Part shown: one piece after another, positions 56,818 to 64,000 of the stretch
Position numbering within the stretch: position 1 is the stretch's first letter
Layout: every line of letters begins with the position of its first letter
Assembly (NCBI GenBank): GCA_963841405.1
Contig: CAWJCM010000007.1
Coordinates: 1,054,001 to 1,118,000 of the forward strand
From: DATBLE01 sp963841405
GTDB lineage: Bacteria; Actinomycetota; Thermoleophilia; Gaiellales; Gaiellaceae
DNA length: 64,000 nucleotides
Reading direction: 5' to 3'
The notes under the pieces: model-generated
What the model was told of the DNA's origin: nothing
Database searches by the model: none
The model's input: only the letters and a program-made list of their open reading frames with translations
Position numbers and translations under genes: made by a program

Positions 56818-57590
56818 AGCCTGCCGGGCTCTTCGACCTCACCGGCCGTACGGCGATCGTCACCGGGGGAGGCAGCGGGATCGGCCGCCAGATGGCGACC
56901 GGGCTGGCCGAGGCGGGCGCGAACCTCGTCCTCTGCGCCCGCAGGCCGGAGCGCTGCGAGGAGGTCGCCGCCGAGCTCGAGCGCGAGCTGGGCGTCCGCG
57001 CCGCCGGGATGCGCTGCGACGTCCGCGACCCGGACGCGGTCCGGGCCGTGGTCGACCGCACCAGAGCCGAGCTCGGCAGCGTCGACATCCTGGTCAACAA
57101 CGCCGGCACCTCCTGGGGCGCCGCGGCCGAGGACCACCCGCTCGAGGGCTGGCAGAAGGTGATCGACGTCAACCTGACCGGCGTCTTCCTGTTCGCCCAG
57201 GCCGCCGGCCGCGTGATGATCGAGCAGAAGGCCGGCAAGATCGTGAACATCGCCTCGGTCGCGGCGTTCGGCGGCGCGCCGCCCGACCTGATGAACGCCG
57301 TTGCCTACAACGCGTCCAAGGCCGGCGTCGTGGGCTTCACCCGCGACCTGGCGACCAAGTGGGCGCAGCACGGGATCAACGTGAACGCGATCGCGCCCGG
57401 CTGGTTCCCGTCCGACATGAACAAGGTGCTGCTCGATGCCCGGCCGGAGGCCTACCTCGAGCACATCCCGCTGCGGCGCTTCGGCGGCCCGGACGACCTG
57501 AAGGGCGCGGTCGTCTTCCTGGCCTCGCCGGCGTCGGCCTACGTGACCGGTCAAACCCTGATCGTCGACGGCGGCCAATCAGCCTGGTGA
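56814..57590 (+). CDS. SDR family oxidoreductase
   Basis: This 258-aa protein from GTG 56814 reads MKPAGLFDLTGRTAIVTGGG. It has SGIGRQMATGLAEAG, NNAGTSWGAAAED, IVNIASVAAFGG, active-site YNASK in VAYNASKAGVVGF and GQTLIVDGGQSAW. It oxidises or reduces an alcohol/ketone with NAD(P). It overlaps both neighbours by four bases. Together with LLM and the phosphotransferase it makes a three-gene transcript. Confidence 0.92.
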   Translation: MKPAGLFDLTGRTAIVTGGGSGIGRQMATGLAEAGANLVLCARRPERCEEVAAELERELGVRAAGMRCDVRDPDAVRAVVDRTRAELGSVDILVNNAGTSWGAAAEDHPLEGWQKVIDVNLTGVFLFAQAAGRVMIEQKAGKIVNIASVAAFGGAPPDLMNAVAYNASKAGVVGFTRDLATKWAQHGINVNAIAPGWFPSDMNKVLLDARPEAYLEHIPLRRFGGPDDLKGAVVFLASPASAYVTGQTLIVDGGQSAW

Positions 57591-58618
57591 CCGAGGAGCA
57601 GGCGCCGCTCCTGATCCTCGAGAACGTGGCCGCGTTCCTCGACGAGCAAGGCCTCGGCGCCGGGCCGGTCACGGCGACCCGGATCGGCGAAGGCGGCGGC
57701 TCGAACTTCTCCTTCTTGCTGGAACGTGGAGGCGACCGTTTCGTCCTCCGCCGCCCGCCGCGGCCGCCGCTGCCGCCCTCCGCGCACGACATGGTCCGCG
57801 AAGCCCGCCTCCAGCTGGCGCTCGCCCCGCACGGGATCCGGCTGCCGACGATCCGCGCCGTCTGCGTGGACGAGCGCGTGATCGGCGTCCCCTTCTACGT
57901 GATGGACTTCCTCGCGGGACCGATCGTCACCGGCGAGCTTCCGTCGGGCCTTGCGACCGAGGACGCGCGGCAGGCGCTCGGGCTGGACCTGGTCGACACG
58001 CTGGTCGAGATCCACGACGTCGACGTCCGCTCGCCCGGCGTCGCCGACTTCGTCCGCGAGGGCAGCTACCTCGAGCGCCAGGTGCGCCGGTTCACCCAGC
58101 TCTGGGAGGTCAACCGGACGCGCGAGCTGCCCGACGTGGTCGAGGTGGGCGGCTGGCTGGCGGCGAACCTGCCCGAGCCTGCGCCGCTGGCCGTCGTCCA
58201 CGGCGACTACCGGCTCGGCAACATGATCCTCGACCCGGAGCAGCCGGCGCGCATCCGTGCCGTGCTCGACTGGGAGATGGGCGCCGTCGGCGACCCGCGC
58301 GCCGACGTCGGGTACCTGCTCGCGACCTACACCGAGCCGGGCGGCCAGACGAACCCGCTCGGCACCTCGCCCGTGACGGCGACGCCCGGGTTTCCGACCA
58401 GGCGCGAGCTGGTCGAGCGCTATGTCGAGCGGAGCGGCCGCGACGTCGAGCCGCTCGCGTGGTTCCAGGCGCTCGCGCTCTGGAAGGCCGCCGTCTTCTG
58501 CGAGGCGATCTACGGGCGGTTCATCCGCGGCGAGCTGGCCGCGGAGGACACGGGGGCAGCCCGCTTCGAGCGGGGGGTGCCGCTGCTGGCCGAGACGGCC
58601 CTGGCGCTGATCGACTAG
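57587..58618 (+). CDS. ACAD11-type phosphotransferase (APH family)
   Basis: This 343-aa protein starts with GTG at 57587 (GTGA). It is an aminoglycoside phosphotransferase-like kinase: GGGSNFSFLLERGGDRFVLR (ATP pocket), catalytic loop VVHGDYRLGNMILDP (about residue 200) and metal motif AVLDWEMGAVGDPRAD. Proteins with this fold, fused or adjacent to acyl-CoA dehydrogenases (ACAD10/11), phosphorylate 4-hydroxyacyl-CoA in vertebrates and bacteria. That fits its ACAD/SDR neighbours. It converges with the gene at 58619 with zero spacing. Confidence 0.88.
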   Translation: MTEEQAPLLILENVAAFLDEQGLGAGPVTATRIGEGGGSNFSFLLERGGDRFVLRRPPRPPLPPSAHDMVREARLQLALAPHGIRLPTIRAVCVDERVIGVPFYVMDFLAGPIVTGELPSGLATEDARQALGLDLVDTLVEIHDVDVRSPGVADFVREGSYLERQVRRFTQLWEVNRTRELPDVVEVGGWLAANLPEPAPLAVVHGDYRLGNMILDPEQPARIRAVLDWEMGAVGDPRADVGYLLATYTEPGGQTNPLGTSPVTATPGFPTRRELVERYVERSGRDVEPLAWFQALALWKAAVFCEAIYGRFIRGELAAEDTGAARFERGVPLLAETALALID

Positions 58619-59131
58619 TCAAGCCCGCGGTTTGCAGGCCCGCGTGAACGCGGTGGCGTCCGTGTTCACCTTCTGGGCGGCGGTGACGCCGTTCTGCACC
58701 TGGCCCTCGACGGTGGAGACGCTGGACGAGGTCTGCTTGACCGCCCGGCTGATCCCGACGACCACCGACCGCCAGAAGTACAGCGCGGTCTGGTAGGTCG
58801 AGAGCGACTTGGCGCAGTTCCCCCCGACCTTGCCCTGGAACCGGTGCAGGGTGTTGAAGAGCACGTTCGTCGCCGCGGCTTCTGCGGCGGGCGTGGTGCC
58901 GAGGCAGGCGGCGAACGCCTTCAGGTAGCTCGTGTACGCCGTGCCCGAGCGGCACTTGCGGAACCTGGCGACCGTCTTCGTCGTCTGCGAGAGGTAGGGG
59001 GTGTGCGCCTTCACGTACGCCGACCACTGCGCCTTGCTCAGCCGTGGGGTCGCCGCCGACGCGACCGGGGCGCCGGCCAGGCCCACGCTGAGCGCCACGA
59101 GTACGAGCGGCAGGAGCAAACGCGTCCTCAT
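58619..59131 (-). CDS. Secreted helical protein of unknown function
   Basis: This 170-aa protein reads MRTRLLLPLVLVALSVGLAG, a signal peptide ending ASA. The mature protein is helical and Ser/Thr/Lys-rich, with four cysteines (GKCRSG-like region FRKCRSGTAYTS, AACLGTT, GGNCAKS, TRACKPRA) that may form disulfides. No known domain. ATG at 59131 is chosen; the frame continues upstream to 59296 through a truncated thioesterase, so a fused start is less likely. Confidence 0.7.
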   Translation of the reverse strand: MRTRLLLPLVLVALSVGLAGAPVASAATPRLSKAQWSAYVKAHTPYLSQTTKTVARFRKCRSGTAYTSYLKAFAACLGTTPAAEAAATNVLFNTLHRFQGKVGGNCAKSLSTYQTALYFWRSVVVGISRAVKQTSSSVSTVEGQVQNGVTAAQKVNTDATAFTRACKPRA

Positions 59132-59167
59132 CGGCACAGACTCTAGCGCCGTGCTCCCGTCCGCGTC

Positions 59168-59296
59168 GCCGGCCGTGCAGAGCTCCTCCACCCAGGCGAG
59201 CCGGGCGCGCACCTGCTCCGGCGAGGCGGCGAGCACCTCCAGGCCGAGAAACGCCCGGAACGGCATCCCCGCCTTCGGCTGCTCGGTCGGGCCCAT
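59168..59296 (-). pseudogene. N-terminal fragment of a PaaI-type thioesterase
   Basis: In the same frame as the secreted gene, the sequence reads MGPTEQPKAGMPFRAFLGLE followed by VLAASPEQVRARLAWVEELCTAG. It matches the start of a hot-dog thioesterase (PFRxxLGxEVxxASPExVxARLxWxxELCTxGG) but stops where HGGALM would follow. It is a truncated gene and could lend its start to the following frame. Confidence 0.6.
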
Positions 59297-59300
59297 GGCT

Positions 59301-59334
59301 GTGCGAGGGACAGGCTTCCGCCCGTCCCTCGCAC
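59301..59334 (-). terminator. Hairpin after the substrate-binding protein gene
   Basis: GTGCGAGGGAC (59301-59311) and GTCCCTCGCAC (59324-59334), loop AGGCTTCCGCCC. It lies 17 bases past the stop of the gene at 59351 and is a probable terminator of the liv operon. It shares GGGAC/GTCCC with the korB hairpin family. Confidence 0.65.
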
Positions 59335-59350
59335 GGTGTGGTTCCTTTCC

Positions 59351-60607
59351 CTACCCCTTCGGCCGCGTGTCGGTCAGCTGACCCATCGGCGTCCACGCGC
59401 CGTTGTTGAACTTGATCAGCGTCTGCTGCGAGATCGGGAAGTAGTCGTTCTTCCCGGTCTTCGTGACCACGCCCGGCAGCAGGAACGGGTTCGACTTGTC
59501 GTTCATGTTCAGCACGGCCTTCATCAGGCTCGTGCGCGTCGGGTTCGGCCCGGCCGCCTTCAGCGCCTGGACGAAGGTGTACGCCTTCGCCATGCCGTAG
59601 ATGTACAGCCCGTCCGTCACCTTCGCGTTCGACGGGGCGTATTTCGCCATGATCGACTTGTACAGCTTCACCCCGGGGTCGTTGGCCCAGGTCGCGTTCG
59701 CCGGATCCTTCGTGTAGTAGGTGCTGAGCGAACCGTTCACCTCGGCGGCTCCGGCCCGCGCGACCGCGATCCCCATGAAGGTGTCCGTCGCGGACACCGA
59801 GTTGAGGAAGATGTTCTGCGGCTTCCAGCCGATCGCCGCCATGGTCGCGTAGGTGCGGATCGTCGGGGTCGGCGTCCCGAAGATCATCAGCGTGTCGACG
59901 CCTGCCCGCCGAAGGGCGATCACCTGGTTCGCCACGGAGGTGTCGGTCACCTCGAAGCCCTGCTGGCTGACGATCTGGCTCTTGTGCGAGCCCAGCCCGG
60001 CCTGCAGCCCGTCGATGTAGTCCCTGCCGTAGCTGTCGTTCTGGTAGATGATCCCGATCTTCGCGCCCGGCAGGTTCTTGACGATGTAGCGGCCGTACAG
60101 CGCCGCCTCGGACTGGTAGTCGGGCTGCCAGCCGATCGTCCACGGATGGCTCGCGTGCTTGTCCCGCGCACCCCACTCGGTCGCGCCGGTGGAGACGTAG
60201 ATCTGCGGCACCTTCTGCTGATTGGCGTACGCGGTGACCGACTCCTGCGCCTCGGTGCCCAGCCCGCCGACGAGCGCGAAGACGTGATCCTGCTCGACCA
60301 GTTGCTTCGTCTTCTGCACCGTCAGCGCCGGGTTGTAGCCGTCGTCAACGGCGTTGAACTTGATCTGGCGGCCGAAGACGCCGCGCTTGCCGCCCGTCTT
60401 CTTCGCGTTGACGTAGCTGAAGTACGCCTGCATCCCGACCGGGATCGGCGCGTAGCTGGATGCGGGCCCACTGAACGGGAACGTCCCGCCGATCGTCACG
60501 ATCTTGGACGTCACGCCGGGTGTCGCCGCGCTCCCGCCCATTGCCCCCGGGAGCAAGACCGCCGCACCGATCGCGACGACGCCCAGGGCGAACACCACTC
60601 TTCTCAT
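59351..60607 (-). CDS. Branched-chain amino acid ABC transporter, substrate-binding protein
   Basis: This 418-aa protein has a signal peptide (MRRVVFALGVVAIGAAVLLP). The mature protein is a type I periplasmic-binding fold (IGGTFPFSGPASSYAPIPVG, FALVGGLGTEAQESV, YVSTGATEWGA). It belongs to the LivK/Leu-Ile-Val-binding group; the ligand may be another amide or acid (UrtA and similar members exist). It is downstream of LivM/LivH/LivF in the leftward operon. Confidence 0.92.
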   Translation of the reverse strand: MRRVVFALGVVAIGAAVLLPGAMGGSAATPGVTSKIVTIGGTFPFSGPASSYAPIPVGMQAYFSYVNAKKTGGKRGVFGRQIKFNAVDDGYNPALTVQKTKQLVEQDHVFALVGGLGTEAQESVTAYANQQKVPQIYVSTGATEWGARDKHASHPWTIGWQPDYQSEAALYGRYIVKNLPGAKIGIIYQNDSYGRDYIDGLQAGLGSHKSQIVSQQGFEVTDTSVANQVIALRRAGVDTLMIFGTPTPTIRTYATMAAIGWKPQNIFLNSVSATDTFMGIAVARAGAAEVNGSLSTYYTKDPANATWANDPGVKLYKSIMAKYAPSNAKVTDGLYIYGMAKAYTFVQALKAAGPNPTRTSLMKAVLNMNDKSNPFLLPGVVTKTGKNDYFPISQQTLIKFNNGAWTPMGQLTDTRPKG

Positions 60608-60629
60608 CTCCGCTCCTTCTCGCTCGAGG

Positions 60630-61655
60630 TCACGCTGTCGCGCGTGAGTCGGCGCGACTGTATAGCCACTCCCTTAGACGTTTCAAGGCGTTGCCTAGTT
60701 GGTGGAGAAGTGTCGCCGCGCCGCCGGGCATCAGGAAGAGGACGGCGAGCAGGATCAGCCCGTAGAAGACGGTCGACTGCACGGTCGCCTCGTTGTAGTG
60801 CAGGTGCTTGGACAGGTGATCCGCCCAGCCCGGGGCGAACTGGATGAAGACCGCGCCGAAGAGCATCCCCTCCAGCGACCCGAGCCCGCCGACCACCGCC
60901 CCCGTGAGCAGGAGAATCGAGAGCGACACCGGGAAGGTGTCGGGGTTGACGAAGGCGATCGCGATCGCGAGCAGCGCGCCGGCGACGCCGGCGTACGCGG
61001 CTGCGATCCCGAACGCGAGCGTCTTGTAGCGGGCGAGGCTGACGCCGGACGAGACCGCCGCGATCGGCGCGTCCCGGACCGCGCGGAAGGCGCGCCCGAG
61101 CGACCCGCGGAGCAGGAACCAGGCCAGTCCGAACATCAGCCCCGCGATCGCCCAGGTCAGGTACGAGAGCCACTCGTTGGTGGAGAGACCGCCGATCGGC
61201 GACGACGGGAGCGCGATCGTCTTCCCCTGGCCGCCGCCCGTGAAGCCCTCGAACCGCTTGGCGACGAGCGGGATCGACGTCGCCAGGCCGAAGGTCGCGA
61301 GGGCGAGGTAGACGCCGGTCAGCCGCAGCGCCGGGAATCCGAACAGGAAGCCAAAGGCGCCGGTCAGGATCCCGGCGATCGGGATCGTCCAGTACACGCC
61401 GACGCCGTAGTTGACGTTCAGGATCGCGGTCGTGTACGCGCCGACCGCCATGAACGCCCCGTGGCCGAGCGAGATCTGGCCGTTGTAGCCGGTGAGGACG
61501 TTCAGGCCGACGATGGCGATGAAGTAGATCCCGACGAACGCGAGCCGGTAGTTGAAGTAGTCGTTGAACGCCTTCGGCAAGAAGACGACGAGCAGCGGCA
61601 CGGCTGCGAGCGCGAGCACGCGCCAGAGGATCCGGCTTGCCCCGAACGGCTTCAC
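60630..61655 (-). CDS. livM: Branched-chain amino acid ABC transporter permease
   Basis: This 341-aa membrane protein has about nine hydrophobic segments. Its family motif is GYNGQISLGHGAFMAVGAYT (about residue 55) and EAFRAVRD-like GRAFRAVRDAPIAAVSSGVS near the EAA loop. It is LivM-type, forms the channel with LivH, and overlaps its stop region (ATGA, 61652-61655). Confidence 0.92.
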   Translation of the reverse strand: MKPFGASRILWRVLALAAVPLLVVFLPKAFNDYFNYRLAFVGIYFIAIVGLNVLTGYNGQISLGHGAFMAVGAYTTAILNVNYGVGVYWTIPIAGILTGAFGFLFGFPALRLTGVYLALATFGLATSIPLVAKRFEGFTGGGQGKTIALPSSPIGGLSTNEWLSYLTWAIAGLMFGLAWFLLRGSLGRAFRAVRDAPIAAVSSGVSLARYKTLAFGIAAAYAGVAGALLAIAIAFVNPDTFPVSLSILLLTGAVVGGLGSLEGMLFGAVFIQFAPGWADHLSKHLHYNEATVQSTVFYGLILLAVLFLMPGGAATLLHQLGNALKRLREWLYSRADSRATA

Positions 61656-62545
61656 ACGCGCCTCACGACGACCCGGCCGAAGAGGCCGGCCGGGCGGACG
61701 ATCAGGACGAGCATCAGGACGGCGAGCGCCAGCGGCAGCTGCAGCTCGGTCCCGAGGAAGGACGAGGCGTAGCCGCTGAGCAGGCTGATCCCGATGCCGA
61801 TGATGAACGCGCCGACGACCGAGCCGACGGGGCTGTCGATCCCGCCCAGCACGGCCGCCGCGAAGGCGTAGGTGAGCACGATCAGCATGAAGTTCGGATC
61901 GAGCTCGAGCCGGCTCGCGGCCATCATCCCCGAGACCGCGCTCAGCATCGCCGCCAGCCCCCAGCCGATGCTGAGCATCGCCGCGACCCTGATGCCGAGG
62001 AGCCGGCTCGTCGCCGGGCCGACCGCCGACGCGCGCATCTGCAGTCCGAGCCGCGTGAAGCGGAAGAAGACGAACACGATCGCCACGCAGATCAGCGAGA
62101 TCCCGATCACGCCCAGGTCCTGCTTGTTGACGATCACGCCGCCGATGTCGAAGTAGTCGCCGGGGGCGAAGACGGGGCTCTGCAGGAATTTCACCTCCGG
62201 CGACCAGATCCAGCCCGCCAGCCCGTTGAGGATGATCAGGAGCGCGATCGTCGCCATCACCACCGTCAGCTCGCCGGTGCGGGACAGCGGCTGGATCACG
62301 ACCTTGTAGGTCGCGGCGCCGCCGACGAAGGCGATCAGGAGTGTCAGGAAGAACGCGCCCCAGTAGGGGAGGCCGTGGTGGGTGATCAGCGACCAGGCGA
62401 TGAAGGTGCAGAACATCCCCATCTCGCCCTGGGCGAAGTTGACGATCCCGGTGGCGCGGTGGATGAGGACGAGCGCGAGCGCGAGGGTCGCGTAGACGCC
62501 GCCGTTGGCGAGCCCGACCACGACGTACTGGAAGAACTCCTGCAT
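61652..62545 (-). CDS. livH: Branched-chain amino acid ABC transporter permease
   Basis: This 297-aa LivH-type permease starts MQEFFQYVVVGLANGGVYAT and has GIVNFAQGEMGMFCTFIAW, the typical segment of LivH. Its later FRFTRLGLQMRASAVGPATS is the EAA-like loop. It is directly downstream of livF (stop at 62547, one base gap). Confidence 0.92.
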   Translation of the reverse strand: MQEFFQYVVVGLANGGVYATLALALVLIHRATGIVNFAQGEMGMFCTFIAWSLITHHGLPYWGAFFLTLLIAFVGGAATYKVVIQPLSRTGELTVVMATIALLIILNGLAGWIWSPEVKFLQSPVFAPGDYFDIGGVIVNKQDLGVIGISLICVAIVFVFFRFTRLGLQMRASAVGPATSRLLGIRVAAMLSIGWGLAAMLSAVSGMMAASRLELDPNFMLIVLTYAFAAAVLGGIDSPVGSVVGAFIIGIGISLLSGYASSFLGTELQLPLALAVLMLVLIVRPAGLFGRVVVRRV

Positions 62546-62546
62546 C

Positions 62547-63257
62547 TCAGTAGCCGAGGTAGGAGGCGCGGACGCCCTCGTGGCGGGCGAGCTCGTCGCT
62601 CGAGCCGCTCATCGCCACGCGGCCGACCTCGAGCACGTAGGCGGCCTGGGTGGAGGCGAGCGCGATCCGCGCGTTCTGCTCGACGACCAGCACCGTCAGT
62701 CCTTCCTCCTGGTTCAGGTGCCGGACGACCCGGTAGAACTCCTGCACCGCGGTCGGCGCGAGCCCGAGCGACGGCTCGTCGAGCATCAGCAGGCGCGGGC
62801 GGGCGACGAGGGCCCGCGCGAGCGCGAGCATCTGCTGCTCGCCGCCCGAGAGCGTCCCGGCCTGCTGCCTGCGGCGGCTGGCGATGCGCGGGAAGTGCCC
62901 GAGCGCCGCCTCGGCGTCGCGCTTGATCGCGCGCCGCTCGCGCCGCGTCGACCCGCCCAGGAGGACGTTCTCCCACACGGTCAGCTCGTCGTAGATGCCG
63001 CGGCCCTCGGGAACGTGCGCGATCCCGAGCCGGGCGATCGCCTCGGGCGCGCGGCCCGTGACCCGCTTCGAGGCGAACGCGATCTCGCCCGTCGCGCGTA
63101 CCGTTCCCGAGATCGACCTGAGCGTCGTCGTCTTCCCGGCTCCGTTGGCGCCGAGCAGCGAGACCGCCTGGCCTTCCTCCACCGCCAGCGAGACCCCGTG
63201 CAGCGCGCGGATCGGGCCGTACCGGGCCTCGACGTTGTCGAGCTCGAGCAGCGCCAT
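62547..63257 (-). CDS. livF: Branched-chain amino acid ABC transporter ATPase
   Basis: This 236-aa ABC ATPase starts at ATG 63257 (MALLELDNVEARYGPIRALH). Walker A is SLLGANGAGKTTTLRS, the signature AGTLSGGEQQMLALARAL, Walker B RLLMLDEPSLGLAP and the switch His position LVVEQN. It is LivF-type. The usual partner ATPase LivG is not present in this operon or anywhere in the window. It begins the leftward transport operon, divergent from the CvpA-like gene. Confidence 0.93.
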   Translation of the reverse strand: MALLELDNVEARYGPIRALHGVSLAVEEGQAVSLLGANGAGKTTTLRSISGTVRATGEIAFASKRVTGRAPEAIARLGIAHVPEGRGIYDELTVWENVLLGGSTRRERRAIKRDAEAALGHFPRIASRRRQQAGTLSGGEQQMLALARALVARPRLLMLDEPSLGLAPTAVQEFYRVVRHLNQEEGLTVLVVEQNARIALASTQAAYVLEVGRVAMSGSSDELARHEGVRASYLGY

Positions 63258-63303
63258 CGGCGAGCGCCGATCATATGCCGTCCGAGGGCGACCTCCCTCA
63301 GTA

Positions 63304-63377
63304 GGGACAGGCGTCAGCCTGTCACCTGCCTTCCGCCGGTGCCACCCGCAGGCCCGGAACACGCTGAAGCCTGTCCC
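63304..63377. repeat. GGGACAGGC inverted repeats in the livF-CvpA gap
   Basis: GACAGGC (63306-63312) and GCCTGTC (63317-63323) form a small hairpin. GGGACAGGC (63304-63312) also pairs with GCCTGTCCC (63369-63377) over a 56-base gap. These are further members of the GGGACAG palindrome family. Confidence 0.55.
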
Positions 63378-63416
63378 TTCAGAATCCGTCGCGCAGGACT
63401 CCCGACCTCGGCCGTC

Positions 63417-63422
63417 TAACCT
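63417..63422 (+). promoter_or_regulatory. -10 box for the CvpA-like gene
   Basis: TAACCT lies six bases before the GTG at 63429; leaderless start likely. Confidence 0.5.
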
Positions 63423-63428
63423 CGGGGA

Positions 63429-64000
63429 GTGACCAGGCTCGACTGGATCCTGCTCGGCGTCGTCGCAGTCGCCGGGATCGTCGGGCTGCGGAGGGGGCTC
63501 GTCGCCGGGGTGCTGGCGATCGCGGGCATCCTCCTCGGCGCGGTGATGGGCGCGCACGTCGCCAAGGTCGTCCTCCCCGGCGGCTCGCATTCGCCGTACG
63601 CCCCGCTGGTCGGCCTCGCGGGCGCGGTCGTCGGCGCGATGGTGCTGGAGACGGTCGGGTCGATGGTGGGGACGCTCTTCCGGTCCGGCCTGCGCTTCCC
63701 GCCGTTACGGGCGCTGGACAGCGCGGGAGGGCTCGTGCTGGGGGCGGCCGCCGGCCTCGCGCTCGTGTGGGTCTTCGGTGCCACTGCGCTCCTGCTTCCG
63801 GGCCAGCCGACGCTCCGGCGCGACGTCCAGCGCTCGGCCCTGCTCCGGCAGCTGAACTCGATCGTCCCCTCCGACCGGCTGCTGCACGCGCTCGCCCGTG
63901 TCGACCCGTTCCCGTCGATCGCCGGGCCGGAGATCCCGGCCGGGCCGCTCGACGGGCCGATCGCCGGCGACCGGGCCGTCCGGGCGGCGACCCACAGCGT
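63429..64000 (+). CDS. CvpA-family membrane protein, MarP-like (partial)
   Basis: The first 190 codons are visible and the frame runs off the window. It starts MTRLDWILLGVVAVAGIVGL with four membrane helices, typical of CvpA. After the helices the segment LLRQLNSIVPSDRLLHALAR and VDPFPSIAGPE resembles the linker in the mycobacterial acid-resistance protease MarP, so a periplasmic serine-protease domain probably follows beyond the window. GTG at 63429 has TAACCT six bases upstream. Confidence 0.82.
   Translation, partial: MTRLDWILLGVVAVAGIVGLRRGLVAGVLAIAGILLGAVMGAHVAKVVLPGGSHSPYAPLVGLAGAVVGAMVLETVGSMVGTLFRSGLRFPPLRALDSAGGLVLGAAAGLALVWVFGATALLLPGQPTLRRDVQRSALLRQLNSIVPSDRLLHALARVDPFPSIAGPEIPAGPLDGPIAGDRAVRAATHS

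Noticed and set aside
58521..60176. Minus-strand frame of 551 codons over the secreted protein and binding protein genes
   Set aside because: The real genes on that strand are in different frames with signal peptides; this frame is a shadow.

Overview
The window is GC-rich chromosomal DNA with dense gene packing, many GTG/TTG starts and frequent 4-base start/stop overlaps (ATGA, GTGA). F420-type enzymes (an LLM-class oxidoreductase and an Fno-like reductase), BtpA, DUF1326, a CvpA/MarP-like protein and many acyl-CoA genes suggest an actinomycete, most likely class Thermoleophilia (Gaiellales-like). That placement is an inference from gene content; no rRNA is present to confirm it. One tRNA (Asp, GTC) was found.

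1-26.4 kb is housekeeping and metabolism. It holds a CcdA/redoxin transporter with an SF2 helicase, pgl-proC-isomerase-AlkA, a phytoene-desaturase-like enzyme, a methyltransferase/O-antigen-ligase pair, and a two-subunit 2-oxoacid:ferredoxin oxidoreductase with a 63-aa gene between its subunits. It also holds a VapBC module with a visible operator, msrA, an MFS/MarR pair with a perfect 25-bp operator, BtpA, a Tat-exported intradiol dioxygenase, an aminotransferase, cupin, arylsulfatase and YidB.

25.7-39.8 kb looks like a rearranged island. It has an IS3-type transposase inserted into a broken tyrosine recombinase and remnants of DUF2252, alpha/beta hydrolase and several SDR genes. A leftward eight-gene redox operon (glyoxalase-fold protein, FAD disulfide reductase, SDR, peroxiredoxin, nitronate monooxygenase, cupin, MOSC-ferredoxin-reductase fusion, second glyoxalase-fold protein) lies between two nearly identical copies of a glyoxalase-fold gene, about 8.9 kb apart. 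The second copy has lost its stop codon and runs into a peroxiredoxin fragment. This block is the best candidate for an undescribed system, probably detoxification of an electrophilic or nitro compound; the substrate is unknown.

39.8-42.8 kb holds a histidine phosphatase, a coiled-coil protein, tRNA-Asp, two small proteins and a Thr/Gln-repeat membrane protein that probably starts with CTG.

42.8-63.3 kb is acyl-CoA and xenobiotic catabolism: FabG-like SDR, hot-dog thioesterases, four acyl-CoA dehydrogenase or ligase genes, quinone oxidoreductase, haloalkane dehalogenase, GlcD-like oxidase, LLM oxidoreductase, an ACAD11-type phosphotransferase and a branched-chain amino acid ABC transporter lacking LivG. 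Four copies of the palindrome GTAACA-N3-TGTTAC sit at its gene borders and suggest a shared regulator. The window ends inside a CvpA/MarP-like gene.

Many first-in-operon genes have a TANNNT box 6-9 bases before the start codon, pointing to leaderless transcription.
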